This document shows positions 27,569 through 37,022 of a stretch of DNA of 64,000 nt, piece after piece. Numbering within the stretch: the stretch's first letter is position 1; each line of letters begins with the position of its first letter. Source of the DNA: Methylophilus sp. DW102 (GTDB lineage Bacteria; Pseudomonadota; Gammaproteobacteria; Burkholderiales; Methylophilaceae); NCBI RefSeq assembly GCF_037076555.1, contig NZ_AP029023.1:2046001-2110000 (forward strand), in the 5' to 3' direction. Made by a program: the position numbers and the translations under genes. Under the pieces are notes generated by a model that had not been told where the DNA came from, searched no databases, and saw only the letters and a list, made by a program, of their open reading frames with translations.

Positions 27569-28461
27569 CAATCGGGAAACACACCTGTAGACAAGTAGCG
27601 GTCGCCACGATCGCACACAATGGTGACAATCACCGCATTGTTCACTTCTTTGGAGAGTTGCATTGCCGTATACAAGGCACCGCCGCTGGAAATCCCGGCA
27701 AAAACGCCTTCTTTGGTTGCCAGTTTGCGCGTGGTCTCTTCCGCATGCTTCTGGCTCACATACCGCAACCCGTCTATGCGTTTGGGGTCATAAATTTTAG
27801 GCAGATAGGCTTCTGGCCATTTGCGGATCCCCGGGATTTGCGCCCCCTCCTCCGGCTGCACGCCGATGATCTGAATGGCAGGATTTTGCTCCTTGAGAAA
27901 GCGCGAAGTGCCCATAATCGTGCCAGTGGTGCCCATGCTGGATACAAAGTGTGTCACCGCTCCGTCGGTATCACGCCAGATTTCCGGCCCGGTCCCTTCA
28001 TAATGCGCTTGCGGATTATCCAGATTGCCAAACTGATCCAGTACAATGCCCTCGCCCTCTGCTTGCAACTTCAGTGCCACATCGCGTGCCAACTCCATAC
28101 TGCCGTCTTTGGGTGTCAAGATCAGCTCAGCACCATATGCCTTCATGCTTTGACGGCGTTCAACGGACTGGTTTTCCGGCATCACCAACACCATTTTGTA
28201 ACCGCGCATGGCCGCCACCATGGCCAGTGCAATGCCGGTATTGCCACTGGTCGCTTCAATCAGCGTATCGCCTGGCTTGATTTGCCCGCGTTGCTCTGCC
28301 CGCACAATCATGCTGTAGGCAGGCCGGTCTTTGACTGACCCGGCCGGATTATTGCCTTCCAGCTTGAGCAAGATCGTATTGCTCGGATTAGGGTTCATAC
28401 GCTGCAAAGCCACCAGCGGCGTGTTTCCAACAAAATTGTCCAGGGTCAGGTAAGGTTTCAT
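27568..28461 (-). CDS. cysM: Cysteine synthase B (O-acetylserine sulfhydrylase)
   Basis: 297 residues, PLP enzyme joining O-acetylserine with sulfide or thiosulfate to make cysteine. The PLP lysine lies in PAGSVKDRPAYSMI (about residue 43), the phosphate-binding loop is EATSGNTG, the second glycine loop is SSMGTTGTIMG, and the CysM-specific C-terminus CDRGDRYLSTGVF is present. EEGAQIPGIRKWP also fits CysM rather than CysK. The stop overlaps the ydbH start, so the two are probably coupled, an unexpected pairing of sulfur metabolism and envelope transport. Confidence 0.95.
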   Translation of the reverse strand: MKPYLTLDNFVGNTPLVALQRMNPNPSNTILLKLEGNNPAGSVKDRPAYSMIVRAEQRGQIKPGDTLIEATSGNTGIALAMVAAMRGYKMVLVMPENQSVERRQSMKAYGAELILTPKDGSMELARDVALKLQAEGEGIVLDQFGNLDNPQAHYEGTGPEIWRDTDGAVTHFVSSMGTTGTIMGTSRFLKEQNPAIQIIGVQPEEGAQIPGIRKWPEAYLPKIYDPKRIDGLRYVSQKHAEETTRKLATKEGVFAGISSGGALYTAMQLSKEVNNAVIVTIVCDRGDRYLSTGVFPD

Positions 28462-28478
28462 AGGGACCGATAATCTGT

Positions 28479-28508
28479 TTTCGGGGATGAAGTAAGACCA
28501 CCCCGAAA
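28479..28508 (-). promoter_or_regulatory. Stem-loop in the cysM leader
   Basis: TTTCGGGG (28479-28486) pairs with CCCCGAAA (28501-28508) around a 14-nt loop. It lies 17-47 nt upstream of the cysM start codon, inside the likely 5' leader. It may affect translation or mRNA stability, or be chance; no known riboswitch pattern is visible. Confidence 0.35.
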
Positions 28509-28653
28509 CATAAAAATTTGTGAATGCGCGCGTACGATGACACGCAACAGCTTAATATATGTAAAATTCAGCGGTAATGTACAGCTAACGACAAAGTCTC
28601 AATTTTACATAATCTGATCGCATCACAAAAACAATTATTCTTTAGGATACCGG

Positions 28654-29814
28654 ATGTTGAAAAAGTGGTTTAGCCAAGTGCTTGTCATGATGTTGCATCC
28701 CATCAAGCTTTTTCCAGTGTCCGGCGATGCGGACCACATGCGTTACAAGGTGGTTTTCCTAAACAACGTGTTCACCTTCTTTGGCATCGTGTCTTTTAGC
28801 ATGGGCATCATCCGCTGGCGCGTGCATCCGCTCATCGGCATCGTGGATATTGTGTTTGGTCTGATTGCGTTTGTCTTGCTATGGGCCTTGCGCCGCAACA
28901 AACAGCGCGTCGAGCTGATCTCTGGCATTGCCCTCTGGTTATGCTTTCTCCAGTTTTTGACGGTCTATTTTCTGGCGACTGGCAACAGTACCCGGAGCGG
29001 ATTATTGCTCCTTATTCTTGCTGGAGCGTTTTACCTCAAAGGCAGGCAGATGGGCTACCAGATGCTGGCGATTTTACTGTTGCTGGTGGTGGGCAATCAC
29101 TTAACGCATCTCTTCCCCTCAGAATATGGTCATTTGGATATTCTGAGCTTGTGCCTCTACCTGCTTGGACAGTTTTTCATTATCCGCAATTACGAATGCC
29201 TGCGTGAAAGCCAGACCAATCATTTAAAAGCCCTGAATACCGATCTCGAAGCACTGGTCAAACAGAGGACCGAACAACTTGCTGCGGCCAATACGGCCCT
29301 GCAAGTTGAAAAAGAAAACTTAAAAACGCTGTCCAGCACCGACTTTTTAACTGGTTTGAGCAATCGTCAGCACTTTGAAACAGTCTTTGCTGAGCATACC
29401 CACACGGTCGGCAGGAAAATCTCGGATGCGCTGATTCTGATAGATATAGACCGTTTTAAATCCATCAATGACACGCACGGCCATGTCATCGGTGACCAGG
29501 TCATTAAAACCGTCGCCGAATGCATCAAGAAAAATACGCGCCTGTCTGACATTGCCGTGCGCTGGGGAGGCGATGAAATGATGATTTATGCGCCCCGCAT
29601 CACCCTTGCTCAGGCGGCAAAGCTGGCCGAAAAAATCCGGCAGCAGGTACACGCCAGATCTTTGCCCGACATTGGCCAGATCAGCATCAGTTGCGGCGTG
29701 GCAATGTTGCGGATGGGGGACAGCTTGACACAATTGCTGCATCGAGCAGACCAGGCACTATATGAGGCCAAGCAGGCCGGACGCAATCAGGTCGCTATCT
29801 CCGCCGCAGAATAA
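28654..29814 (+). CDS. Membrane-bound diguanylate cyclase
   Basis: 386 residues. About five to six hydrophobic segments (residues 25-180) are followed by a coiled-coil linker (LKALNTDLEALVKQRTEQLA) and a C-terminal GGDEF domain from about residue 225. The signature is WGGDEM, with Met in place of Phe at the last position. The substrate and metal residues (DFLTGLSNR, IDIDRFKSINDTHGH) are intact, and an inhibitory I-site RLSD sits five residues before GGDEM. It probably makes cyclic di-GMP in response to a membrane signal. AGGATACCGG precedes the ATG. Confidence 0.9.
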   Translation: MLKKWFSQVLVMMLHPIKLFPVSGDADHMRYKVVFLNNVFTFFGIVSFSMGIIRWRVHPLIGIVDIVFGLIAFVLLWALRRNKQRVELISGIALWLCFLQFLTVYFLATGNSTRSGLLLLILAGAFYLKGRQMGYQMLAILLLLVVGNHLTHLFPSEYGHLDILSLCLYLLGQFFIIRNYECLRESQTNHLKALNTDLEALVKQRTEQLAAANTALQVEKENLKTLSSTDFLTGLSNRQHFETVFAEHTHTVGRKISDALILIDIDRFKSINDTHGHVIGDQVIKTVAECIKKNTRLSDIAVRWGGDEMMIYAPRITLAQAAKLAEKIRQQVHARSLPDIGQISISCGVAMLRMGDSLTQLLHRADQALYEAKQAGRNQVAISAAE

Positions 29815-29867
29815 TCATTACAATGGCGGCCACTTGCCGCTGCTTTCTATTTATGACCATTGATTTT

Positions 29868-30947
29868 ATGCTATTCAAAAACGCACTTCCCGCCTGTCTG
29901 ACGCTGTTTACAAGCTGCCTGTTTACAAGCCCACCCCTGCATGCCGAACAATGGCATACGGTGCAAGGACGGGAAAAGTTTCTGACGGTGTCGGTTGATT
30001 TAGACTCCATGCAAGTCGGCCAGCACGAAGACATTATCCTTTTCAAGCTGCGTACAGACGATCATGACGATACGATTGCCACCAAATTGGTACAAGCCTC
30101 CTGCAGCGAGTTTTCGATGGAAGTTGAACGCGAAGTGGTGTTTCACAAGTCCGAACTTGCCTCAGAGACCCTGGACTGGAAAAACGATCAGACACTCAAG
30201 CAACGGCCAGATTATGCCTCTGCCAGACTGTCGTTCTGGGGGGTGACGCAAGCCTACGGCCAGGCCATTTCGCTGGCATGCCGCATGACGGGCAATCGCG
30301 CACCGGAACGTCTGCAAAGCATGCAGCAAGACCAGTGCAGCGTCTCTAACCCGCTGTATAAAGTCGCCTGTGCCAGCCATCCCAATTGGCGGGCCAATTA
30401 CAAATTGTATCTATCCCGCTCGCACGACGTCATCCATAACTGTGGCATTTCTGACGAACGCATGACCAAGCAGGCGGCCTGGTTGTTAAAAAGCGTGATG
30501 CGCTGTCAGGATGAACGCTGTGGCAACGAAATTCTGGAATACTGGATTAACCAGCGTGGCCGCGATATTGCCAGTGTGATCCATATGCAAAAGACCTCAG
30601 GTAAGCCCTGGACCATCCCCAGCGAACCCATACCCTTGTGCCAATCGCTGAATCAGGCGGATCAGGCAATCGCCAGTCTGCAAACCGAAGAGGTGTATGC
30701 CAAAGCCAAATATCTGGGTTGCCTCAAGCGCGAGACAGCCAAGCTTAAGGCCGCCAGCGTGCCAGCAGAGAGCATCTCGCAACACGCCGAACAGTCATGC
30801 GAAGCGCATTTTAAAGCCTGGCATGACGCGATTGAAAAACAAGCGGCCATGCTGGATGAAAGCACACCCGAAGTTGAGATCGAGACTTTTGCTATCCAGC
30901 GCGACGGCTACGAAATAACCAGCCAGCATACACCGCAAACAGAATAA
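29868..30947 (+). CDS. Hypothetical exported cysteine-rich protein
   Basis: About 359 residues, unrecognised. The start is uncertain: the frame is open from 29823, with ATGs at 29823, 29853 and 29868. The last gives the cleanest signal peptide (MLFKNALPACLTLFTSCLFT, ending near LHA before EQW). The first 120 mature residues resemble a small surface-adhesin-type domain (TVSVDLDSMQVG, DIILFKLRT). The rest has about ten cysteines in Cys-x-Cys-poor, widely spaced positions and lysozyme-inhibitor-like helical stretches. It begins just after the cyclase gene, and its last 56 nt overlap the end of convergent dsbB. Confidence 0.68.
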   Translation: MLFKNALPACLTLFTSCLFTSPPLHAEQWHTVQGREKFLTVSVDLDSMQVGQHEDIILFKLRTDDHDDTIATKLVQASCSEFSMEVEREVVFHKSELASETLDWKNDQTLKQRPDYASARLSFWGVTQAYGQAISLACRMTGNRAPERLQSMQQDQCSVSNPLYKVACASHPNWRANYKLYLSRSHDVIHNCGISDERMTKQAAWLLKSVMRCQDERCGNEILEYWINQRGRDIASVIHMQKTSGKPWTIPSEPIPLCQSLNQADQAIASLQTEEVYAKAKYLGCLKRETAKLKAASVPAESISQHAEQSCEAHFKAWHDAIEKQAAMLDESTPEVEIETFAIQRDGYEITSQHTPQTE

Positions 30948-31392
30948 AACTGATCAGACCCAATTGGGGCAAGGTTAAGCCCAGAAACGTCCAGTCTATG
31001 GCGGCACAATCGCCCGTACCACGAAATACCAGGGTAAGTGCTTTTTTCAGCGGGAAGTTTTCAAACATGTAATCAAAGCCGACACCACAATCGGCAAAGA
31101 TTTCTTCTTTGTGTGCCTGTAGCCACCAGTGGCGTATCGCCACCCCCGCGCCGCCAAGCGCCGTCAACACCTCGATCAGGGCCAATCCGGCATGTAGCCA
31201 AGATCTGGGGGAGACAAAGACGTGCAGCAAAAACAACATGCCCAGGCTCATGAAAATGATGCGTTGCGAGATACACAAGGGGCAGGGTTCAAGCTGGTTT
31301 TGTACTTGAATATACAAAGCGAGTGCCACAATGCCAAATCCGGCCAAAAATCCCAATACATAGCCGCCACGCCCTTTAAACCATGCTGCCAT
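30892..31392 (-). CDS. dsbB: Disulfide bond formation protein DsbB
   Basis: 166 residues from MAAWFKGRGGYVLGFLAG (AGGAG upstream; the longer frame to 31563 is non-homologous leader). Four hydrophobic segments. The first periplasmic loop has CPLC (about residues 42-45) and the second has the paired cysteines in FADCGVGFDYMFENFP and GTGDCAAIDW. DsbB reoxidises DsbA using ubiquinone. It overlaps the convergent cysteine-rich protein gene by 56 nt. Confidence 0.95.
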   Translation of the reverse strand: MAAWFKGRGGYVLGFLAGFGIVALALYIQVQNQLEPCPLCISQRIIFMSLGMLFLLHVFVSPRSWLHAGLALIEVLTALGGAGVAIRHWWLQAHKEEIFADCGVGFDYMFENFPLKKALTLVFRGTGDCAAIDWTFLGLTLPQLGLISFILFAVYAGWLFRSRRAG

Positions 31393-31531
31393 TGCCCGCT
31401 CCTGCCTAATGATTAAATGCAAATTGTAATGGATAACGCAGCTAAGAGGCAGCCTGGGTGTGGGTGGTTCCCGGTTTTTTAAGTTGGCCGGGATCTCCCG
31501 GTCAAACAGCACAAACAGCCAGCAGAAAGAT

Positions 31532-32524
31532 TCAGGAGTTGGCCGCCGGGCTCTGCCCGTCACGCATGGCCGCAGTTTGCCTGATTTCGTGATGTTTTTT
31601 CTTGTAATACCGCGCCACGCGCTTCACATAGTCGCGTGTCTCCGGGTAAGGCGGGATGCCCTGATGCCTGGACACCGCATGTTCCCCCGCATTGTAAGCC
31701 GCTACAACGCGCTCGACATCGCCATCAAAGTAATTGATCAACCAGCGCAGGTAGGACAAGCCGCCCTTGATATTTTGCTCGGGATCATAAGCATCCTTGA
31801 CGTGAAACCTGGCCTGCGTCTCGGGTAGCAATTGCATCAGGCCCTGGGCCTTTTTGCGTGAAGTTGCTTTAGGATTAAAGCCGGACTCCACTGCAATCAC
31901 GGCCATCGCCAAATCAATGTCTACCCCATAAGCAGGCGCATGTTTTTTGACCAGCGTGTAAATGGGGCCGCGTTTACGGAACAGCACCTCAGCCGCTGAC
32001 TGCCCCTGATTTTGCATGCAGGCGGGCAGCTTGGCCACGGAGGCATCACCAGTGCCCTGGTCCAGCCAGATCCGGGCATCGCGATGGCCTTGAATCGCCG
32101 CCAGGCTGAAAAAACGCGCGGCAATATCATGATTGACCTCCACGCCTTTGCCCATGCTGTAAAACCAGCCCATGGCAAATTGCGCATCAGGATCACGGGT
32201 TTCTGCAGCCAACGCACAGTAATGGGCGTGCGCCTCGGCATAACTGCTGATCCCAAGCGCATTTTTTGTGCCTGTCGCCAGACTCACCTGTAATTTAATG
32301 AATTGCTTGTAGGCGTCATTCTGCATCACCGCCTGCTCGCGCTTGTAGCTGGCCATGACAGGATTCGTGGTCTCGACCGCGGCTACTTCCGTCTCGGGCG
32401 GCGATTTGTCAGACGTTTCATCCGCCTGCGCCTGCGCAACAAGTCCCAAGCCATGCACAGCACTTGTGTACAGACAACACATAAAAAATGATCGCGCAAA
32501 AAATAAATATTTTTTCATTCGCAT
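31532..32524 (-). CDS. Lytic transglycosylase (SLT) with Sel1-like repeats
   Basis: About 330 residues from MRMKKYLFFARSFFMCC, a signal peptide ending near VAQAQA. Residues of about 110-160 hold a Sel1-like repeat (AQFAMGWFYSMGKGVEVNHD, AARFFSLAAIQGHRDA). The C-terminal SLT domain carries the catalytic Glu in VIAVESGFNPKATSRKKAQG and the motifs LMQLLPETQARF and VVAAYNAGEHAV. It cleaves peptidoglycan glycan strands to anhydro-muropeptides in the periplasm. The pairing of Sel1 with SLT suggests recruitment to a protein partner. Confidence 0.9.
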   Translation of the reverse strand: MRMKKYLFFARSFFMCCLYTSAVHGLGLVAQAQADETSDKSPPETEVAAVETTNPVMASYKREQAVMQNDAYKQFIKLQVSLATGTKNALGISSYAEAHAHYCALAAETRDPDAQFAMGWFYSMGKGVEVNHDIAARFFSLAAIQGHRDARIWLDQGTGDASVAKLPACMQNQGQSAAEVLFRKRGPIYTLVKKHAPAYGVDIDLAMAVIAVESGFNPKATSRKKAQGLMQLLPETQARFHVKDAYDPEQNIKGGLSYLRWLINYFDGDVERVVAAYNAGEHAVSRHQGIPPYPETRDYVKRVARYYKKKHHEIRQTAAMRDGQSPAANS

Positions 32525-32732
32525 ACAATCCTGAGGGAAATGACCTTGCTTCAAGGTCAGACAGTCATCAACCATTCCCATGCTGCTCATATCAAGACGC
32601 CGCTTTTACCCAAAAGTGCCCCTCTATATTGAATCAGTGTTCAGCATCCCCACAGAGCGCCTCTGCTCAGACACCGGCCATTCGATGAAAGACATAGCCA
32701 AATCCAGCGGGGCTGAGGGATAATGTGCAGCT

Positions 32733-33947
32733 ATGGCTAGCTTGTTATCGACATCATTCAAACAAATCTTGAGTGTCAGCGACCTCACCCGACTCACCAA
32801 AGAGTTGCTGGAAACCAGTTTTCCCCTCTTTTGGATCTCGGGCGAGCTCTCAAACTTCACCCGTGCCGCCAGTGGCCACTGGTATTTTTCGCTCAAGGAT
32901 GAACGCGCACAAATCCGTTGTGTGATGTTTAAAGGGCGCAATAGCGTATTAGGCATGGTGCCGCGCGAAGGGGACCTGATTGAGGCGCGTGCCACGGTCA
33001 CGCTGTATGAAGCCAGAGGCGATGTACAACTGACGGTGGAATTTATGCAGCCCGCTGGCCTGGGCAAATTGTATGAAGCTTATGAACAACTCAAGCAGCG
33101 CTTACAAAACGAAGGGCTGTTTGCTGCCGAGCGTAAACAAGCCATTCCGGCCAATCCGCAACGCATAGGCGTGGTGACCTCAGCGGATGCCGCCGCCTTA
33201 CGCGATGTGTTAACCGCCATCCGCCGCCGTGCGCCGGCCATGTCTGTCATCATCTACCCGACGCCGGTGCAAGGCAAAGGCGCTGCCGAACTGATTGCGC
33301 AAGCCATTCATCTGGCTGATCAGCGGCAAGAGGTTGATACGCTGCTGATTTGCCGCGGTGGTGGCAGCATAGAAGACTTATGGTCATTTAATGAAGAGGT
33401 GGTTGCACGTGCAATCGCCGCTTGTCGCCTGCCGACCATTAGCGGGGTGGGCCATGAAACAGATTTCACCATTGCCGATTTTGTCGCTGACTTGCGCGCG
33501 GCCACACCGACAGCGGCAGCCGAATTGGCCTGCCCGGATCAGGCGCAGCTTCGCGATCAACTCAGGCAATTACAATTAAGGCTGGGCCGGGCTATGCAAT
33601 CTTGCTTGCGCCAGCAAAGCCAGACCCTGGACTATTTGTCCAGACGCCTGATCTCCCCCACCCAGCATCTGCAACAACAGCGCCGCGGTCTGCAGCAATG
33701 GCAACACAGACTGCAACTGGCCATGCAGCAAGGTTTACAAACGCAACAACGCAAACTGCAATACCTGTCCGCCAGCCTGCAACAACTCAATCCGCATCAG
33801 GTGTTGGCCAGGGGCTATGCCATTGTGCAAAAAGCTGATGGCCGCGCAGTGACCACTGCCAGTGAACTTAGTCTGCAGACGCCCTTGAGACTGACCTTAC
33901 ATCAAGGTCAGGCAGAGGTAGTGGTGACGCAAATCAGCCTCGACTAG
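32733..33947 (+). CDS. xseA: Exodeoxyribonuclease VII large subunit
   Basis: 404 residues, slightly shorter than many homologues. The N-terminal OB fold is clear (FWISGELSNFTRAASGHWYF, QIRCVMFKGRN). The catalytic domain has IGVVTSADAAALRDVL, LICRGGGSIEDLWSFNEE and ISGVGHETDFTIADFVADLR. A Gln-rich coiled-coil tail follows (about residues 270-350). ExoVII degrades single-stranded DNA; the small subunit gene xseB is not in the window. Confidence 0.95.
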   Translation: MASLLSTSFKQILSVSDLTRLTKELLETSFPLFWISGELSNFTRAASGHWYFSLKDERAQIRCVMFKGRNSVLGMVPREGDLIEARATVTLYEARGDVQLTVEFMQPAGLGKLYEAYEQLKQRLQNEGLFAAERKQAIPANPQRIGVVTSADAAALRDVLTAIRRRAPAMSVIIYPTPVQGKGAAELIAQAIHLADQRQEVDTLLICRGGGSIEDLWSFNEEVVARAIAACRLPTISGVGHETDFTIADFVADLRAATPTAAAELACPDQAQLRDQLRQLQLRLGRAMQSCLRQQSQTLDYLSRRLISPTQHLQQQRRGLQQWQHRLQLAMQQGLQTQQRKLQYLSASLQQLNPHQVLARGYAIVQKADGRAVTTASELSLQTPLRLTLHQGQAEVVVTQISLD

Positions 33948-34069
33948 GCGCTCCACTTTTCGTGTAATCGTCCACATGCATTTAGGTCATCAAGATAATT
34001 TGCGTCAAAATCTTTGGTGAAGCTCTAAAATTACCCGATAATAATCGTTTGTCTTTAGCTGTTCACACA

Positions 34070-35953
34070 ATGGACCATACAAAAAATCAGCAAACGGCGC
34101 TCCATACCATGGCTCTCGCCGCGCTAGGTGTCGTTTTCGGTGACATTGGCACCAGCCCGCTTTACACCATGAAAGAAGTCTTTGCAGTCGGGCACCACCC
34201 GCTGTTACTGACACAAGCCAATGTCTACGGCATCTTGTCGCTAATCACCTGGGCGCTATTGCTGATTGTGTCGTTCAAATATGTGGCCTTTATCATGCGG
34301 GCAGATAACCGTGGTGAAGGCGGCATCATGGCGATGCTGTCTTTGGCTAGCCGCTATGCGGGCGGCGAACCCGACCAGCGCAAACGCATCATGCTGCTAG
34401 GCATTATCGGGGCCTGCATGTTTTATGCCGACGGCATGATCACCCCCGCCATTTCCGTGCTCTCAGCGGTTGAGGGCCTCGAGGTGGCAGCACCGCAACT
34501 GGATAGCTGGATCGTCCCCATTACTTTGTGCGTCCTGTTTGTACTGTTCTGGGCACAAAGCAAAGGCACCGCTGTCGTCGGTGCTTTTTTTGGTCCTATC
34601 ATGCTGACCTGGTTCTCGGTATTAGGCATTTTGGGCATCCTCAATATCAGTCATCATCCCGAAATTCTCAAGGCTTTAAGCCCCTTCTACGCTTATCAGT
34701 TTTTTGCCACCCAGCCCAAAATTGCGTTTATTGCGCTCGGTGCGGTGGTGCTGGCCGTGACCGGTGCCGAAGCCTTGTATGCCGACATGGGTCATTTTGG
34801 CCGTAAACCGATTCGCCTGGCCTGGTTTTTGTTCGTGTTGCCTGCACTGATTTGCAACTACTTTGGGCAAGGCGCACTTATTCTGGCCGAGCCAGAGTCC
34901 ATTCAAAACCCGTTTTACCACCTGGCCCCAGACTGGGCCTTGTTCCCGCTGATTATCCTGGCAACCCTGGCGACCGTGATTGCCTCGCAGGCCGTGATTA
35001 CCGGCGCGTTCTCTGTTTCGCGCCAGGCCTTGCAACTTGGCTTTATTCCGCGCATGCATGTTTCGCACACCTCAGAGCAAACAGAGGGCCAGGTCTACAT
35101 GCCGCGTGTCAACTGGGGCCTGATGGTCGCAGTTATGGGCCTGGTGCTGATTTTTGGCAGTTCTGGTGACCTGGCGGCAGCCTACGGTATTGCCGTGACC
35201 GGCGATATGGTCATCACAACCTTGCTAGCGGCCGTGGTGTTCCACCACCTGTGGGGCTGGAGCAAACTCAAAACGGCCTGCCTGATTTCGCTATTTCTTG
35301 TCATTGACCTCTCGTTTTTTGCGGCCAACATTCTCAAAATCCCAGATGGTGGCTGGGTGCCTTTGCTGATCGGCATCATCATCTTCACACTGATGCGCAC
35401 CTGGAAAACCGGGCGCAGACTGCTTTACCAAATTCTCAAGTCCGAATCCATGGAGCTGATCCCGTTTGTGCAAGCGATTGGGGCGCACCCGCCCGCCCGC
35501 GTCAATGGTGCAGGCGTGTTTATGACCCCCAACCCGGATGGCGTGCCGCATGCGCTGCTGCATAATCTCAAACACAACAAGGTACTGCATGACAAAGTGG
35601 TGATCCTGACGGTGCGTTTTGTTGATTACCCCTACACCACGCTGGAAGAGCGCGCCTCGATGGAGGTGCTGCCTTACGGTTTTTACCGTGTGACCTTGCG
35701 TTATGGTTATATGGACGAACCAGATTTGCCACGTGACCTGCCATTGACCGAACCATTCGGCCTCACGCTGGACACCATGGATACCTCGTTCTTTATCGGC
35801 AAGGAAATCCTGCTGGCCTCGGATAAACCCGGCATGGCATTCTGGCGTAAAAAAATCTTTATTGGCTTGTTTAGAACAGCAGAGTCGATTACCAACCAGT
35901 TCAAATTACCGCCTAACCGGGTGGTAGAGCTAGGCTCGCAAGTCAAAATTTAA
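34070..35953 (+). CDS. kup: Low-affinity potassium transporter Kup
   Basis: 627 residues from MDHTKNQQTALHTM (a TTG seven codons upstream is in frame). The family signature ALGVVFGDIGTSPLYTMKEVF is near the N-terminus, about twelve hydrophobic segments follow, and there is a roughly 180-residue cytoplasmic C-terminal domain (SMEVLPYGFYRVTLRYGYMD). Kup is a proton-coupled potassium importer. No convincing Shine-Dalgarno sequence is visible. Confidence 0.95.
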   Translation: MDHTKNQQTALHTMALAALGVVFGDIGTSPLYTMKEVFAVGHHPLLLTQANVYGILSLITWALLLIVSFKYVAFIMRADNRGEGGIMAMLSLASRYAGGEPDQRKRIMLLGIIGACMFYADGMITPAISVLSAVEGLEVAAPQLDSWIVPITLCVLFVLFWAQSKGTAVVGAFFGPIMLTWFSVLGILGILNISHHPEILKALSPFYAYQFFATQPKIAFIALGAVVLAVTGAEALYADMGHFGRKPIRLAWFLFVLPALICNYFGQGALILAEPESIQNPFYHLAPDWALFPLIILATLATVIASQAVITGAFSVSRQALQLGFIPRMHVSHTSEQTEGQVYMPRVNWGLMVAVMGLVLIFGSSGDLAAAYGIAVTGDMVITTLLAAVVFHHLWGWSKLKTACLISLFLVIDLSFFAANILKIPDGGWVPLLIGIIIFTLMRTWKTGRRLLYQILKSESMELIPFVQAIGAHPPARVNGAGVFMTPNPDGVPHALLHNLKHNKVLHDKVVILTVRFVDYPYTTLEERASMEVLPYGFYRVTLRYGYMDEPDLPRDLPLTEPFGLTLDTMDTSFFIGKEILLASDKPGMAFWRKKIFIGLFRTAESITNQFKLPPNRVVELGSQVKI

Positions 35954-35981
35954 CCGGAATGACTGATACTTAAGAACCAGG

Positions 35982-36047
35982 CATTCAGCGATCAGCAACG
36001 ACATGCATTCTGCACTGAATGGGTAGACTGATCGCAGCACCTGAATG
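35982..36047. repeat. Imperfect inverted repeat between kup and the M48 gene
   Basis: CATTCAGCGATCAG (35982-35995) pairs with CTGATCGC and CTGAATG within 36028-36047, with a 5-nt insertion, and encloses a smaller CATTC...GAATG stem. Possibly a transcription terminator lacking a T run, or a cis-acting RNA element. Confidence 0.3.
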
Positions 36048-36109
36048 GAATGATCATAAAAACGAATGGTCACTGCCAATACGTGACCTAGAAACAAGAG
36101 GAGAAACAC

Positions 36110-36922
36110 ATGCCGACCATTAAAACCCTGGGAATCGCCTGCCTGTGCGCCTTGTTGTCTGCCTGCGCCAGCACCACCAACAATAGCGTCTCGGGCGTAC
36201 AGCGTAGTCAACTATTGCTGTTGCCCTCAGCGACCGTGGATAAAATGTCTGCGCAATCGTATACGCAAACCCTGCAAGATGCGCAAAAGAACCATACCCT
36301 TAACGCGGATAAGGCCTTGCTGAATCGCGTGACTACCATTTCTCACCGCCTGATCGCCCAGGTCGGCGTGTTCCGGCCAGATGCCACCAAATGGAAATGG
36401 GAAATCAATGTCGAAAAAAATGACCAGCTCAATGCCTATTGCATGCCTGGCGGCAAGATCATGGTGTTTTCCGGTCTGGCCGAAAAACTCAATGCTACCG
36501 ATGATGAGTTAGCCGCGGTGATTGGCCACGAAATCTCGCATGCCTTGCGTGAGCATGGCCGTGAGCGTATGTCACAAGCCTATGTACAACAGTTCGGTTT
36601 ACAGGCACTCGCGGCCTACATAGGCGGCACCGCGGGCAATATGGCGGCACAAGGCGCCAGCATGGGCAGCCAGCTGTTCTTCTCCTTGCCCAATGGCCGT
36701 GAACAGGAGCGTGAAGCGGATCGCATAGGGCTGGAGCTGGCGGCGCGCGCCGGTTACAACCCGGAAGCCGCAGTCAGCTTATGGAAGAAAATGATGGCGG
36801 CCAACAAGGAAGCGCCCCCGGAATTCTTAAGTACGCACCCTTCCAGTGAAAACCGTATTAAAGACCTGCAGGCACTGGTGCCCAAGGTCATGCCGCTCTA
36901 CTTAGCTGCCAAAGGCAAGTAA
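36110..36922 (+). CDS. M48 family periplasmic metallopeptidase (LoiP/YggG-like lipoprotein)
   Basis: 270 residues. A short signal peptide ends at the lipobox LLSACAS, so it is a lipoprotein. The zinc-protease motif [10 protein letters not shown] (HExxH, about residue 139) and the downstream Glu ligand in [17 protein letters not shown] are intact. Family members such as LoiP and BepA help quality control of outer-membrane proteins. AGGAG precedes the ATG. Length fits the single-domain LoiP type, with no TPR domain. Confidence 0.92.
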   Translation: MPTIKTLGIACLCALLSACASTTNNSVSGVQRSQLLLLPSATVDKMSAQSYTQTLQDAQKNHTLNADKALLNRVTTISHRLIAQVGVFRPDATKWKWEINVEKNDQLNAYCMPGGKIMVFSGLAEKLNATDDELAAVIGHEISHALREHGRERMSQAYVQQFGLQALAAYIGGTAGNMAAQGASMGSQLFFSLPNGREQEREADRIGLELAARAGYNPEAAVSLWKKMMAANKEAPPEFLSTHPSSENRIKDLQALVPKVMPLYLAAKGK

Positions 36923-36935
36923 GTGCTGGCGTAAA

Positions 36936-36958
36936 GGGCCGTCTTTCATCGACGGCCC
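36936..36958 (+). terminator. Probable terminator after the M48 gene
   Basis: GGGCCGTC / GACGGCCC, an 8-bp GC-rich stem with a 7-nt loop, 13 nt after the stop codon. The T run downstream is weak. Confidence 0.55.
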
Positions 36959-37022
36959 CTGCCCTTTCAAAATTAGGTTAAAATTTCGGGTTTACTGTTT
37001 TTCAATCGAACAAGAGAAGATT

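Noticed and set aside
31393..31563. 57-residue upstream extension of dsbB
   Set aside because: It lacks similarity to DsbB, and a clean AGGAG site precedes ATG 31392.
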